Shown here one piece after another: positions 35,726 to 43,863 of a stretch of DNA of 64,000 nt. Below the pieces are notes generated by a model. It had not been told where the DNA came from, ran no database searches, and saw only the letters and a program-made list of their open reading frames with translations. Origin of the DNA: Erythrobacter litoralis (GTDB lineage Bacteria; Pseudomonadota; Alphaproteobacteria; Sphingomonadales; Sphingomonadaceae); contig NZ_CP017057.1 in NCBI RefSeq assembly GCF_001719165.1, positions 310,001 to 374,000 of the forward strand. The letters are read 5' to 3'. Made by a program: the position numbers and the translations under genes. How positions within the stretch are numbered: the first letter of the stretch is position 1; each line of letters starts with the position of its first letter.

Positions 35726-37357
35726 ATGACGGTGCGCTCCAGGACACTGGGTAAATTCCCACAGCGCTGGCCGGGGCTGAGTTCGCTCGCACTCGGTCTG
35801 CTGGGCGCCTGCGCGTATCCGCCTTTTCATCTATGGATGCTTGGGCTTTTGGCCCTCGCCGGGTTGGTGTGGCACCTGCATGACGCGCCTGACTGGCGCG
35901 CGGCGGCATGGCGCGGCTACCTTTTCGGGTGGGCGCATCTGACGCTTGCCAACAACTGGATCGCGACGGCTTTCACGCACCAGGCGAAGATGCCCGAATT
36001 TCTGGGCTGGCTCGCCGTGCCGCTGCTTTGCATCTATCTTGCGATCTACCCCGGGCTTGCAGCGCTGGCGGCGCATCTCGCCACTCGCAAGCTCGCTCCC
36101 CGGAGTGTCGGCATCGGGGTCTTCGGGACCCTTTTTGCCGCTGCCTGGATCGTCACGGAATGGGTCCGCAGCTGGGCCTTTACCGGGTATCCGTGGCCTC
36201 CGCTCGGCCTGATGCTGCTCGGCGGGTGGGACACGCCCGGGATCGCTCGCTATCTCCCGTGGCTCGGCACCTATGCGCTTTCCGGCCTCGCGATCCTGCT
36301 GGCGAGCGGGCTGATTTGGGCTGTCGCGGTCCGGCGCTGGATCGTCGCAGGCGCAAGTGCGCTGGTTATGGCGGCGGCGATGCTGCTGCCAGGCCTGGAC
36401 GCTGAAATGACGCGGCCGGCCAACGCGGTGCGCTATGCGCTGATCCAGCCACTGATCCCGCAGGACGAGATCAACGATGGCTCCAAGTTCGAAGAGCAGT
36501 TCCAGCGCATCGCCCGGCTGACGCGGCCCGGCAACGGACAATCGCGCCTCGTCCTGTGGCCCGAAAGCGCGATCCCCGACTATCTCGAAGACGGCTATCC
36601 GCTGCGCTATTATGCCCGGATGACCGCCGGCGCGGACCCCGAATATGCGAGGGCGCGGATCGGGCAGGTCATCGGCGCGGATTCGACCTTGCTCACAGGG
36701 GTCGTCAATCTAGACATCGCGCCGCGCGCGGACGGCCGCCTTGGCGCGGTCAGTGCGCGCAATTCGGTGCTGGCGCTGAGCGGCCAGGGCGCAATCGAAG
36801 CGCATTACGCCAAGGCGCATCTTGTGCCCTATGGCGAATATCTGCCGATGGAATGGGCGCTCGAGCGCCTCGGCCTTTCTCGACTGACATCCGGGACGAT
36901 CGAATACGTCGCAGGCCCGGGCCCGCGTACGCTCGATCTGGGTGAGCATGGTCGGGCGGGCATCCAGATCTGCTACGAGATCGTGTTCTCGGGCCAGGTG
37001 ACCGATTCTCAGAACCGGCCCGACTACATCTTCAACCCTTCCAATGACGGGTGGTTCGGCAGTTGGGGGCCGCCCCAGCATCTCGCCCAGGCGCGGATGC
37101 GTGCGATCGAGGAAGGATTGCCGGTCCTGCGTTCGACCACCACCGGCATCAGCGCGGTGATCGACGCAAACGGCTTGGTTCGGGGTGCCATCGGCCAGGG
37201 AAAGGCCGGGAGGCTCGACGGGTACGTCCCGGATCCGAAGCCGCCGACCCTTTTCGCGCGCCTTGGAAACGCACTGCCGCTCGGCTGGGCCGCCCTGCTC
37301 ATCGTCCTCGCGCTCGCCGTGCCGAGATTGCTTGCGCTGCGGCGTTCGCGCGGCTAG
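35726..37357 (+). CDS. lnt: Apolipoprotein N-acyltransferase
   Basis: A 543-residue inner membrane enzyme that adds the third acyl chain to lipoproteins. The N-terminal helices (about 1-220) precede a nitrilase-fold domain. The catalytic triad is visible: Glu in LVLWPESAIPDY, Lys in HYAKAHLVPYGEYLPME and Cys in IQICYEIVFSG. Residues FNPSNDGWFGSWGPPQHLAQ are family typical. metK follows 99 bases downstream, the usual alphaproteobacterial order. Confidence 0.96.
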   Translation: MTVRSRTLGKFPQRWPGLSSLALGLLGACAYPPFHLWMLGLLALAGLVWHLHDAPDWRAAAWRGYLFGWAHLTLANNWIATAFTHQAKMPEFLGWLAVPLLCIYLAIYPGLAALAAHLATRKLAPRSVGIGVFGTLFAAAWIVTEWVRSWAFTGYPWPPLGLMLLGGWDTPGIARYLPWLGTYALSGLAILLASGLIWAVAVRRWIVAGASALVMAAAMLLPGLDAEMTRPANAVRYALIQPLIPQDEINDGSKFEEQFQRIARLTRPGNGQSRLVLWPESAIPDYLEDGYPLRYYARMTAGADPEYARARIGQVIGADSTLLTGVVNLDIAPRADGRLGAVSARNSVLALSGQGAIEAHYAKAHLVPYGEYLPMEWALERLGLSRLTSGTIEYVAGPGPRTLDLGEHGRAGIQICYEIVFSGQVTDSQNRPDYIFNPSNDGWFGSWGPPQHLAQARMRAIEEGLPVLRSTTTGISAVIDANGLVRGAIGQGKAGRLDGYVPDPKPPTLFARLGNALPLGWAALLIVLALAVPRLLALRRSRG

Positions 37358-37379
37358 GTGCTTGGCTGCGACTGCCCGG

Positions 37380-37401
37380 ACATAAAGATTTCCTTATATC
37401 T
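37380..37401 (+). promoter_or_regulatory. Imperfect palindrome upstream of metK, candidate SahR/SamR-type operator
   Basis: CATAAAGATTTCCTTATATC (37381-37400) is an imperfect inverted repeat of ATAAaGA / TcCTTAT type, 57 bases before the metK start. Similar ATAAAGAT-type palindromes precede methionine-cycle genes of other alphaproteobacteria and are assigned to ArsR-type SAH/SAM sensors. The assignment here is inference. Confidence 0.4.
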
Positions 37402-37456
37402 GCATAAGGGAACATGATCGAGGGCGCGGCTTGGACAACGAACCCCTGGGGGAATC

Positions 37457-38704
37457 ATGCGCAGCGATTTCATCTTCACTTCCGAAAGCGTTTCCGAAGG
37501 CCATCCCGACAAGGTTTCCGACCAGATCTCGGACGCGATCGTCGACCTGATGCTTGGCAAGGACCCCGAATCGCGGGTCGCCTGCGAGACCATGACGACC
37601 ACCCAGCGGGTCGTCCTGTCGGGAGAGATCCGGTGCAAGCCGATGTATGACGACAAGAACGAGGAGTGGAAGTTCAACGGCTACTGGGCGCCGGGCGCGC
37701 GCGACGAAATTGAGAGCGCCGTTCGCCGGACCGTCAAGGACATCGGCTACGAACAGGACGGCTTCCACTGGAAGACGCTGACTTTCGAAAATCACCTGCA
37801 CGGCCAGTCCGCTCATATCGCGCAGGGCGTGGATGCGGGCGCGGAAGGGTCAAACAAGGATGAGGGCGCGGGCGACCAGGGCATCATGTTCGGATTTGCC
37901 TGCGACGAAACGCCCGACCTGATGCCGGCGACGCTCGATTACAGCCACAAGATCCTCCAGCAGCTCGCCGAGGACCGCAAGTCGGGCGCAGCGCCATTTC
38001 TCGAACCCGATGCCAAGAGCCAGGTGACGCTGCGCTATGTCGACGGCAAGCCGGTCGCCTGCACCGCCATCGTCGTCTCGACCCAGCACGCGCCGGGCTA
38101 TCACGAGGGCGAGAAGGAAGCCGAGCTCAAGGCTTATGTGAAGAAGGTCGTCGGCAATATCCTTCCCGAAGGCTTCATCACCGATGAAACCGCATGGCAC
38201 ATCAATCCGACCGGCAAGTTCGAGATCGGCGGACCGGATGGCGACGCAGGGCTCACGGGTCGCAAGATCATCGTCGATACCTATGGCGGCGCTTCGCCCC
38301 ATGGTGGCGGAGCGTTCAGCGGCAAGGACCCGACCAAGGTCGACCGCAGCGCCGCCTACATCACCCGTTACCTCGCCAAGAACGTGGTTGCGGCCGGTCT
38401 TGCTAAGCGCTGCACGATCCAGATCGCCTATGCGATCGGCGTGTCGGAGCCGCTGTCGCTCTATGTTGATACGCATGGAACCTGCGCCGAGGGCGTAAAG
38501 GACGAGGCGATCGAGCACGCGATCCGTTCGATCGGCAAGCTCGGCGGGCTGACCCCGCGCGCGATCCGCACGCATCTCGGCCTCAACAAACCGATCTATC
38601 GCACGAGCGCGGCCTACGGCCATTTCGGCCGTCCGGCCGAGGGCGATCATTTCCCGTGGGAGCGCACCGATCTCGTCGACGATCTCAAGGCAGCGCTTTC
38701 CTGA
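37457..38704 (+). CDS. metK: S-adenosylmethionine synthetase
   Basis: A 415-residue enzyme that makes S-adenosylmethionine from methionine and ATP. Family motifs are [56 protein letters not shown] and the phosphate loop [20 protein letters not shown] ribosome site (GGGGGAA) precedes the ATG. It follows lnt and is preceded by a palindrome that may be a SAM-cycle operator. Confidence 0.98.
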   Translation: MRSDFIFTSESVSEGHPDKVSDQISDAIVDLMLGKDPESRVACETMTTTQRVVLSGEIRCKPMYDDKNEEWKFNGYWAPGARDEIESAVRRTVKDIGYEQDGFHWKTLTFENHLHGQSAHIAQGVDAGAEGSNKDEGAGDQGIMFGFACDETPDLMPATLDYSHKILQQLAEDRKSGAAPFLEPDAKSQVTLRYVDGKPVACTAIVVSTQHAPGYHEGEKEAELKAYVKKVVGNILPEGFITDETAWHINPTGKFEIGGPDGDAGLTGRKIIVDTYGGASPHGGGAFSGKDPTKVDRSAAYITRYLAKNVVAAGLAKRCTIQIAYAIGVSEPLSLYVDTHGTCAEGVKDEAIEHAIRSIGKLGGLTPRAIRTHLGLNKPIYRTSAAYGHFGRPAEGDHFPWERTDLVDDLKAALS

Positions 38705-38740
38705 TCCCATGAGCAGCGCCGCCTGCTAGGGCCTTCGCCC

Positions 38741-39952
38741 ATGGTGGTGGCGCCGCAACCTTCTTCCGGACGCATAGCCGAACTCGATGCCCTGCGGGGC
38801 ATCGCGGTGATCGGCATCGTCTGGATGAACGTCCACGTCTTCGCGCTGCCCATCCAGGCCTATTACAACCCGCTCGCCTGGGGCGGCGAGAGCCCGCTCG
38901 ACCGCTTGGTCTGGGCGGCAAGCTTCGTGTTCGTCGAGGACAAGTTCCGGACGCTCTTTGCCATGCTTTTCGGGGCGGGCTGTCTGATCCTGTTCGACCG
39001 CGGGCGCGCGGCATCGGGACCGGGGAAGGCCTGGCGGGCGCATTATGCGCGCATGGCGGTGCTGTTCGCGATAGGTCTGGTCCATGCGATCCTGCTTGCC
39101 AACAACGATATCCTGCGTGCCTACGCACTCGCGGGACTGGCCCTGCCGCTCCTCGCCCCGCTTTCACCCCGCGCGCTGGTCGCGGTCGCGATCGGTCTCA
39201 TGGCGCTCCATGTCGGCGCCGGGATAGTCACGTTCGGGGGCGGGCTCTACGACTGGCACATGGGCCGGTTCTCGAGCGATGCGACCTTCTTCATGGAGCG
39301 CAATTTCGGCACCGATCCTGCCGCGGTGTCCTTCATGCTCGAGCGTGGGCAGGAAACTCTGCGCGAGCGGGTCGTGCGCAGGGTCGAAGGCATGCCGGGC
39401 CAGCTTTCGGCAATCGCCGCCTCGCTCCCGCTCAACCTGTCGGCGATCGCGCTCGGCATGGCGTTCTGGCGCGGCGGAATGCTCGCTGGAAGGTGGCGGA
39501 CCTTCCGGCTCCAGCGGCTCGCGGCGGTCTGCGCGCTGGTCGCAGTCCCGGCCCTTCTGGCGCTGGCATGGTTCGTTGCGGAAAGCGGCTTTCCCGGCGC
39601 GCTTACGGGTGCAGCGAGCCTCGTCCTTTCGGCCCCGTTCGACACCCTGCTCGGCATTGCCTATGCCGCGCTCGCCATGGCGTTCTTCACGCCCGGCGGC
39701 TTTGCGACCAGGCGCTTGGCGACCGTCGGCAGATTGTCGCTCACCAATTACCTGATGACCTCGGTCATTCTCGCCTCGATCTTTGCATCTTGGGGCTTCG
39801 GCCTGTTCGGGACAGTGAGCCGCGCCGAGGCCTTCGCCTTCGGATTCGTGCCGATCATGGCGATGCTGGCCTGGTCGCCTACATGGATCGCGCGGTTCGG
39901 GCAGGGTCCTCTCGAGCGGCTCTGGCGCGGAATTTCGGGCCTTTTCGGCTGA
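38741..39952 (+). CDS. DUF418 (YeiB-like) membrane protein
   Basis: A 403-residue, many-helix membrane protein. The N-terminus has RIAELDALRGIAVIGIVWMN and EDKFRTLFAMLFGAG, the start typical of YeiB/DUF418 proteins. The C-terminal DUF418 part includes GRLSLTNYLMTSVI. The family is related to acyltransferase-type membrane proteins; its role is not established. It follows metK by 36 bases and may be co-transcribed. Confidence 0.85.
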   Translation: MVVAPQPSSGRIAELDALRGIAVIGIVWMNVHVFALPIQAYYNPLAWGGESPLDRLVWAASFVFVEDKFRTLFAMLFGAGCLILFDRGRAASGPGKAWRAHYARMAVLFAIGLVHAILLANNDILRAYALAGLALPLLAPLSPRALVAVAIGLMALHVGAGIVTFGGGLYDWHMGRFSSDATFFMERNFGTDPAAVSFMLERGQETLRERVVRRVEGMPGQLSAIAASLPLNLSAIALGMAFWRGGMLAGRWRTFRLQRLAAVCALVAVPALLALAWFVAESGFPGALTGAASLVLSAPFDTLLGIAYAALAMAFFTPGGFATRRLATVGRLSLTNYLMTSVILASIFASWGFGLFGTVSRAEAFAFGFVPIMAMLAWSPTWIARFGQGPLERLWRGISGLFG

Positions 39953-39961
39953 CCTGCCCGT

Positions 39962-41122
39962 TCAGTCTTCCGGGTCATGTTCGCCGAGCAGCGGCGAAGG
40001 CCGGTCGAGCGCGAGCTGCGCGCCGGAGAAGGTGAACGGGCTGCGCACGCCCGCCATTCCGCCGGGTTCGACCTTCATCCCGCGCGCTGCGACCTGCGGG
40101 TCGGCAAAGACTTCGTCCAGCCGGTTGATCGGCCCCGCCGGAACGCCCGCCGCGTGGCAGGCATCGAGCAGGGCTTCCTTCGTCCAGGCTGCCGTCGCCG
40201 CCGCGATCTCAGCATCGAGGGCCTTCGCGTTCGCGACCCGTTCGCCATTATGCGCAAAGCGCGGATCGCCCGACCAGTCGTTGCGCCCGAGCAGGTCGGC
40301 GAGCTTGTGGAACAGCCGGTCATTGGCCGGCGCGAGGATGACGTAGCCGTCCTTGACCGGGAACACGCCATAGGGTGCGACCTGTGCATGGGCATTGCCC
40401 ATGCGAGGGGGGTTCTCCCCGGTGGTGAAATGATAGGTCGCCTGGTTCGAAAGGAGCGCGATCGAACAATCCATCAGGCTCATGTCGACGTGCTGGCCCT
40501 TGCCGGTGCGTTCGCGCATCAGCAGCGCGGCCTGGATGCCGTTTACCGCCCACACGCCCGTCGCGAGGTCTGAGATCGAGATGCCCATCTTGACCGGTGT
40601 TCCTTCCGGCTCGCCGGTCAGCGACATGAAGCCGCTCATCCCCTGGACCACGAAGTCATACCCCGCCTCGTGGGCGCGTGGGCCGGTCTGGCCGAAACCG
40701 GTGATCGAGCAGTAGACGAGCCGATCGTTTTCCCGCGCGAGCGCGGCGTAGTCGAGGCCGAACTTGGTAAGGCTGCCGGTCTTGAAATTCTCGATCACCA
40801 CGTCCGCGCCAAGGCACAGGTCGCGCGCGCGGGCGAGATCGTCCGGGTTGCGGAAATCGGCGGTGATCCCCCGCTTGCCGCGATTGCAGGCGTGGTAATA
40901 GGCCGCCTCGCGCCGCGTCTCGCCAGCGGGTCCGGCACGCTCGATCCAGGGCGGTCCCCAGGCGCGCGTCCCGTCGCCCTCGGGGCTTTCGACCTTTATC
41001 ACGTCGGCGCCGAGATCGGCTAGGACCTGCCCTGCATAGGGCCCGGCAAGCACCCGCGCGAGTTCAACCACCCTGAGCCCGGCGAGCGGGGCATCGGGAT
41101 TGCGCGGGTGATCGAGCCACAT
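39962..41122 (-). CDS. CaiB/BaiF-type (family III) CoA transferase
   Basis: A 386-residue family III CoA transferase. Key features are LAGLRVVELARVLAGPYAGQ and LGADVIKVESPEGDGTRAWG at the N-terminus, and the catalytic Asp in GQHVDMSLMDCSIALL. It moves CoA between acids; the substrate cannot be read from sequence. It starts three bases after scoB and ends the scoA-lipoprotein-scoB operon, so a link to ketone or dicarboxylic acid metabolism is plausible. Confidence 0.92.
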   Translation of the reverse strand: MWLDHPRNPDAPLAGLRVVELARVLAGPYAGQVLADLGADVIKVESPEGDGTRAWGPPWIERAGPAGETRREAAYYHACNRGKRGITADFRNPDDLARARDLCLGADVVIENFKTGSLTKFGLDYAALARENDRLVYCSITGFGQTGPRAHEAGYDFVVQGMSGFMSLTGEPEGTPVKMGISISDLATGVWAVNGIQAALLMRERTGKGQHVDMSLMDCSIALLSNQATYHFTTGENPPRMGNAHAQVAPYGVFPVKDGYVILAPANDRLFHKLADLLGRNDWSGDPRFAHNGERVANAKALDAEIAAATAAWTKEALLDACHAAGVPAGPINRLDEVFADPQVAARGMKVEPGGMAGVRSPFTFSGAQLALDRPSPLLGEHDPED

Positions 41123-41125
41123 GGC

Positions 41126-41791
41126 TCAGGCGCTTTCGAGCGCGTTTTCGTAATGCGCAGTCGTCTTATCGGCGATTTCCTCCGCCGTGACACCGGGCGC
41201 GAGTTCGATCAGGCGAAACGGACTGTCATGATCGGGGCGCTGGAACACGCCAAGATTGGTGATGATCATGTCAACCACCCCCGCGCCGGTCAGCGGAAGG
41301 GTGCATTCGGGGATGAACTTCGGGCTTCCGTCCTTGGCGTTGTGGTCCATCACCACGATGATCTTCTTGACCCCGGCGACGAGATCCATCGCGCCGCCCA
41401 TGCCCTTGATCATCTTGCCCGGGATCATCCAGTTGGCGATGTCGCCGTTTTCGGCCACTTCCATCGCGCCCAGCACGGTGAGGTCGATATGCCCGCCGCG
41501 GATCATGGAGAAGCTCGTCGCGCTGTCGAAATAGGCGCTGTGCGGCAACTCGCTGATGGTCTGCTTGCCCGCATTGATGAGATCGGGATCGACCTCGTCC
41601 TCATAAGGGAAGGGCCCGATGCCCAGCATCCCGTTCTCGCTCTGCAGCGTCACCATCATGCCATCCGGGATGTGATTCGCGACCAGCGTCGGAATGCCGA
41701 TACCGAGATTGACGTAATAGCCGTCCTCTAGCTCCTTTGCGGCGCGTGCAGCCATCTGGTCGCGGGTCCAGCCCTTGGGTTCATCGGTCAT
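41126..41791 (-). CDS. scoB: 3-oxoacid CoA-transferase subunit B
   Basis: A 221-residue family I CoA-transferase beta subunit (SCOT/PcaJ type). The catalytic Glu is in [38 protein letters not shown] and [20 protein letters not shown] are typical. It activates acetoacetate or a similar acid with succinyl-CoA, together with ScoA. ATG 41791 overlaps the stop of the upstream lipoprotein gene (ATGA), which separates it from scoA. Confidence 0.95.
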   Translation of the reverse strand: MTDEPKGWTRDQMAARAAKELEDGYYVNLGIGIPTLVANHIPDGMMVTLQSENGMLGIGPFPYEDEVDPDLINAGKQTISELPHSAYFDSATSFSMIRGGHIDLTVLGAMEVAENGDIANWMIPGKMIKGMGGAMDLVAGVKKIIVVMDHNAKDGSPKFIPECTLPLTGAGVVDMIITNLGVFQRPDHDSPFRLIELAPGVTAEEIADKTTAHYENALESA

Positions 41792-42642
41792 TGTGTCGGC
41801 CTTTGGTCTGAGGAATGAAGCGGCGGGACGAGAAACCATCCGTCGCCAATCAGGTTTTCGAGCCGGAGCGCGGCCTCGGGGTTGACGAGATAGGCATAGA
41901 GTTCGTCGAAATCCTCGCGCTCATCTCCTGCAATGGCAAGCAGGCAGGCGCGCCGGGCAAGGTCCTCGCGCCTGGTCTGCTTGCGGTCGCCGGGATAGCG
42001 CATGAGCAGCAAAGTGTCGCGGCTCTCCGGGTCTAGCGCGGCAGTGGTCAGGGCCTCGCGCACGGCATCGGCATGGGCAGCCGACTGGCCCGAAATCCAT
42101 GCGATCTCCATGCCGGATTGCCTCAGGCCTTCCAGTCGGTCTGCCAGCGTGCGATCGGCCTGGAGAATAGGTTGAACGGGCAGCATTCCGCCCGACGGGT
42201 CGAGCTCGATCAGAACGGCGGGCGGGCCCTGCGAGCAGAACTTGCGCTCTCCGCTGAGCGAGGCCGGATCGGCGAGCAGGGCCGACTTCCGGGGAGCCTC
42301 GTCCGGAACGGCCGCGGCCGTGTCCCTTGCGAACGAGAGAAAATCGGCGAAGCCTTCAACCATGTATCCGCGCTTTGCGTTCGATAGCGAAAGCGAAGAA
42401 GGGGCAGAGCCGGCAAGGAGCCTTGCGTCATCGCGCGAGAGGTCTCGCGTCGATCGCGCGGGTGAGCGGGCGGCTGAGGCCTTTGCTGCGGTCTCCGCGC
42501 TCACTTTCGCGTCCTTGCCATCGGTGCCGGTGCGCACAAGCGCTCCGCCCGCGACCACCGGGATCGCTGCCGCGACGCAGCCCGAAAGCGGGGCTGCCAG
42601 TGCGAGGACGCCTGCGGCAAGGAGGAATCGGCGTAAGCGCAC
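41788..42642 (-). CDS. Predicted lipoprotein with degenerate HAD-like fold
   Basis: A 284-residue protein with a lipoprotein signal ([16 protein letters not shown], Cys at residue 22). After an Ala/Ser-rich linker, a domain begins [15 protein letters not shown]; this resembles the first HAD-phosphatase strand, but the D-x-D-x-T nucleophile motif is not intact. [20 protein letters not shown] fits the HAD second motif (Ser after the strand). It may be an inactive or altered acid phosphatase-like protein. It lies between scoA and scoB, overlapping scoB, an odd place for a lipoprotein. Confidence 0.75.
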   Translation of the reverse strand: MRLRRFLLAAGVLALAAPLSGCVAAAIPVVAGGALVRTGTDGKDAKVSAETAAKASAARSPARSTRDLSRDDARLLAGSAPSSLSLSNAKRGYMVEGFADFLSFARDTAAAVPDEAPRKSALLADPASLSGERKFCSQGPPAVLIELDPSGGMLPVQPILQADRTLADRLEGLRQSGMEIAWISGQSAAHADAVREALTTAALDPESRDTLLLMRYPGDRKQTRREDLARRACLLAIAGDEREDFDELYAYLVNPEAALRLENLIGDGWFLVPPLHSSDQRPTQ

Positions 42643-42651
42643 AGGCGTCGC

Positions 42652-43374
42652 TCAGGCGGATTCCCGTTCGCGCACGGTGCGGAACTCGATCTTCTTGTCA
42701 TAGGGCGCGCCCAGCACGAGCCGGTTCACGAACACGCCTGGCAGGTGGATCTGGTCTGGGTCGAGCGCTCCTGCGGGGACGATCTCCTCGACCTCCGCGA
42801 CGCAGACCTTGCCGCAGGTCGCGGCGGGCTGGTTGAAATTGCGCGCCGTCTTGCGGAAGATGAGGTTGCCCGTCTCGTCGGCCTTCCAGGCCTTGACGAT
42901 GGACAGGTCGGCGAAGATGCCGCGCTCGAGGATATAGGTCGACATCACGCCGTCGGGATCGGGGAAGTCCTTGTGCTCCTTGCCCTCTGCGACCTGAGTG
43001 CCGGCGCCGGTCTTGGTGTAGAAACCCGGAATGCCCGCGCCGCCCGCCCGCATCCGTTCAGCCAGGGTTCCCTGGGGGCAGAACTCGACCTCGAGCTCGC
43101 CGGAGAGGAATTGCCGTTCGAATTCCTTGTTCTCGCCAACATAGGAGCTGATCATTTTCTTGACCTGCCTGGTGCGCAGCAGCTTGCCGATGCCTTCATT
43201 GTCGATGCCGGCATTGTTGCTGGCGAAGATGAGGCCCGTGACCCCGCTGTCGCGGATCGCATCGAGCAGGCGTTCGGGTATGCCGCACAGGCCAAACCCG
43301 CCCGCGGCAATCAGCATGTCGTTCCTGAGGACGCCCTCAAGGGCGCTGGCGGCGTCGGGGTAGAGCTTGCTCAT
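42652..43374 (-). CDS. scoA: 3-oxoacid CoA-transferase subunit A
   Basis: A 240-residue family I CoA-transferase alpha subunit. The CoA-binding motif GGFGLCGIPERLLDAI and the later AGGAGIPGFYTKTGAGTQVA and FNQPAATCGKVCVAEVEEIV are standard. It works with ScoB. First gene of a four-gene operon; the second is a lipoprotein rather than scoB. Confidence 0.95.
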   Translation of the reverse strand: MSKLYPDAASALEGVLRNDMLIAAGGFGLCGIPERLLDAIRDSGVTGLIFASNNAGIDNEGIGKLLRTRQVKKMISSYVGENKEFERQFLSGELEVEFCPQGTLAERMRAGGAGIPGFYTKTGAGTQVAEGKEHKDFPDPDGVMSTYILERGIFADLSIVKAWKADETGNLIFRKTARNFNQPAATCGKVCVAEVEEIVPAGALDPDQIHLPGVFVNRLVLGAPYDKKIEFRTVRERESA

Positions 43375-43550
43375 TGCTGTCCTCGAATGGCTCGGGGTCG
43401 GTCAGGCGGCTGATTAGAGCCTTGTCCCGCCGCTGTCACGCGCGCCTTGCAGGATGCTTCAAAGGCCGTCGATTCGTGCTGCATTGCAAAACGCCGAAGA
43501 AGGCATTTTTGCCGAAAATGCGGGCGACTGCCGCTTATTTAGGCAGATAA

Positions 43551-43568
43551 TGTGCAAGAATTGGCACA
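43551..43568. promoter_or_regulatory. Inverted repeat TGTGCAA-N4-TGGCACA
   Basis: TGTGCAAGAATTGGCACA is a nearly perfect inverted repeat (six of seven pairs), about 177 bases upstream of scoA, next to a GATAAT (43546-43551). It looks like a transcription factor site; the protein is not known. Confidence 0.35.
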
Positions 43569-43574
43569 ACTCAC

Positions 43575-43722
43575 GGATATTCGCATGATCTGATGCAAAA
43601 CTTTCATCGAACCATGCGCCATTCGCACTTGCACAATGATGGCCGCGGCGGCATACCAATAGTGCCTTTCAGGCATCCTCTCCCAAACTTTTCAAGCCCG
43701 GCCTTCGTGCCGGGCTTTTTTC
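43575..43722 (+). ncRNA. Candidate small RNA ending at a strong terminator
   Basis: The 490-base gap between scoA and the AAA+ gene contains a plus-strand terminator (43695-43721) with no gene before it. The 120 bases upstream have no credible coding frame and hold a C/U-rich segment (ATCCTCTCCC, about 43677-43685), the sort of anti-ribosome-site motif seen in regulatory RNAs. The 5' end is a guess. Confidence 0.35.
43695..43722 (+). terminator. Rho-independent terminator, no upstream gene
   Basis: AGCCCGGC / GCCGGGCT stem (43695-43702 and 43709-43716) with a CTTCGT loop and six T's. Reads rightward. Confidence 0.85.
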
Positions 43723-43863
43723 TGCCCTCTCGCCGCGCGCCCCTCGCTCGTTGTCGGACAGGTGAGGCGTTGCACCGCGGGCCATTGCCGCGCCTGTTTG
43801 CAATAGCCCTCCGGCCTTCCTAGCTAGCGTCGACGCAAGCCCGTTGCAGCCAGAGGATTGCCC

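Noticed and set aside
37358..37456. SAM riboswitch upstream of metK
   Set aside because: The gap is only 99 bases and shows a palindrome but no pairing pattern I can match to SAM-II or SAM/SAH riboswitches.
43592..43823. 76-codon plus-strand frame before the AAA+ gene
   Set aside because: It reads through the terminator hairpin and has no ribosome site; a small RNA is a better explanation.
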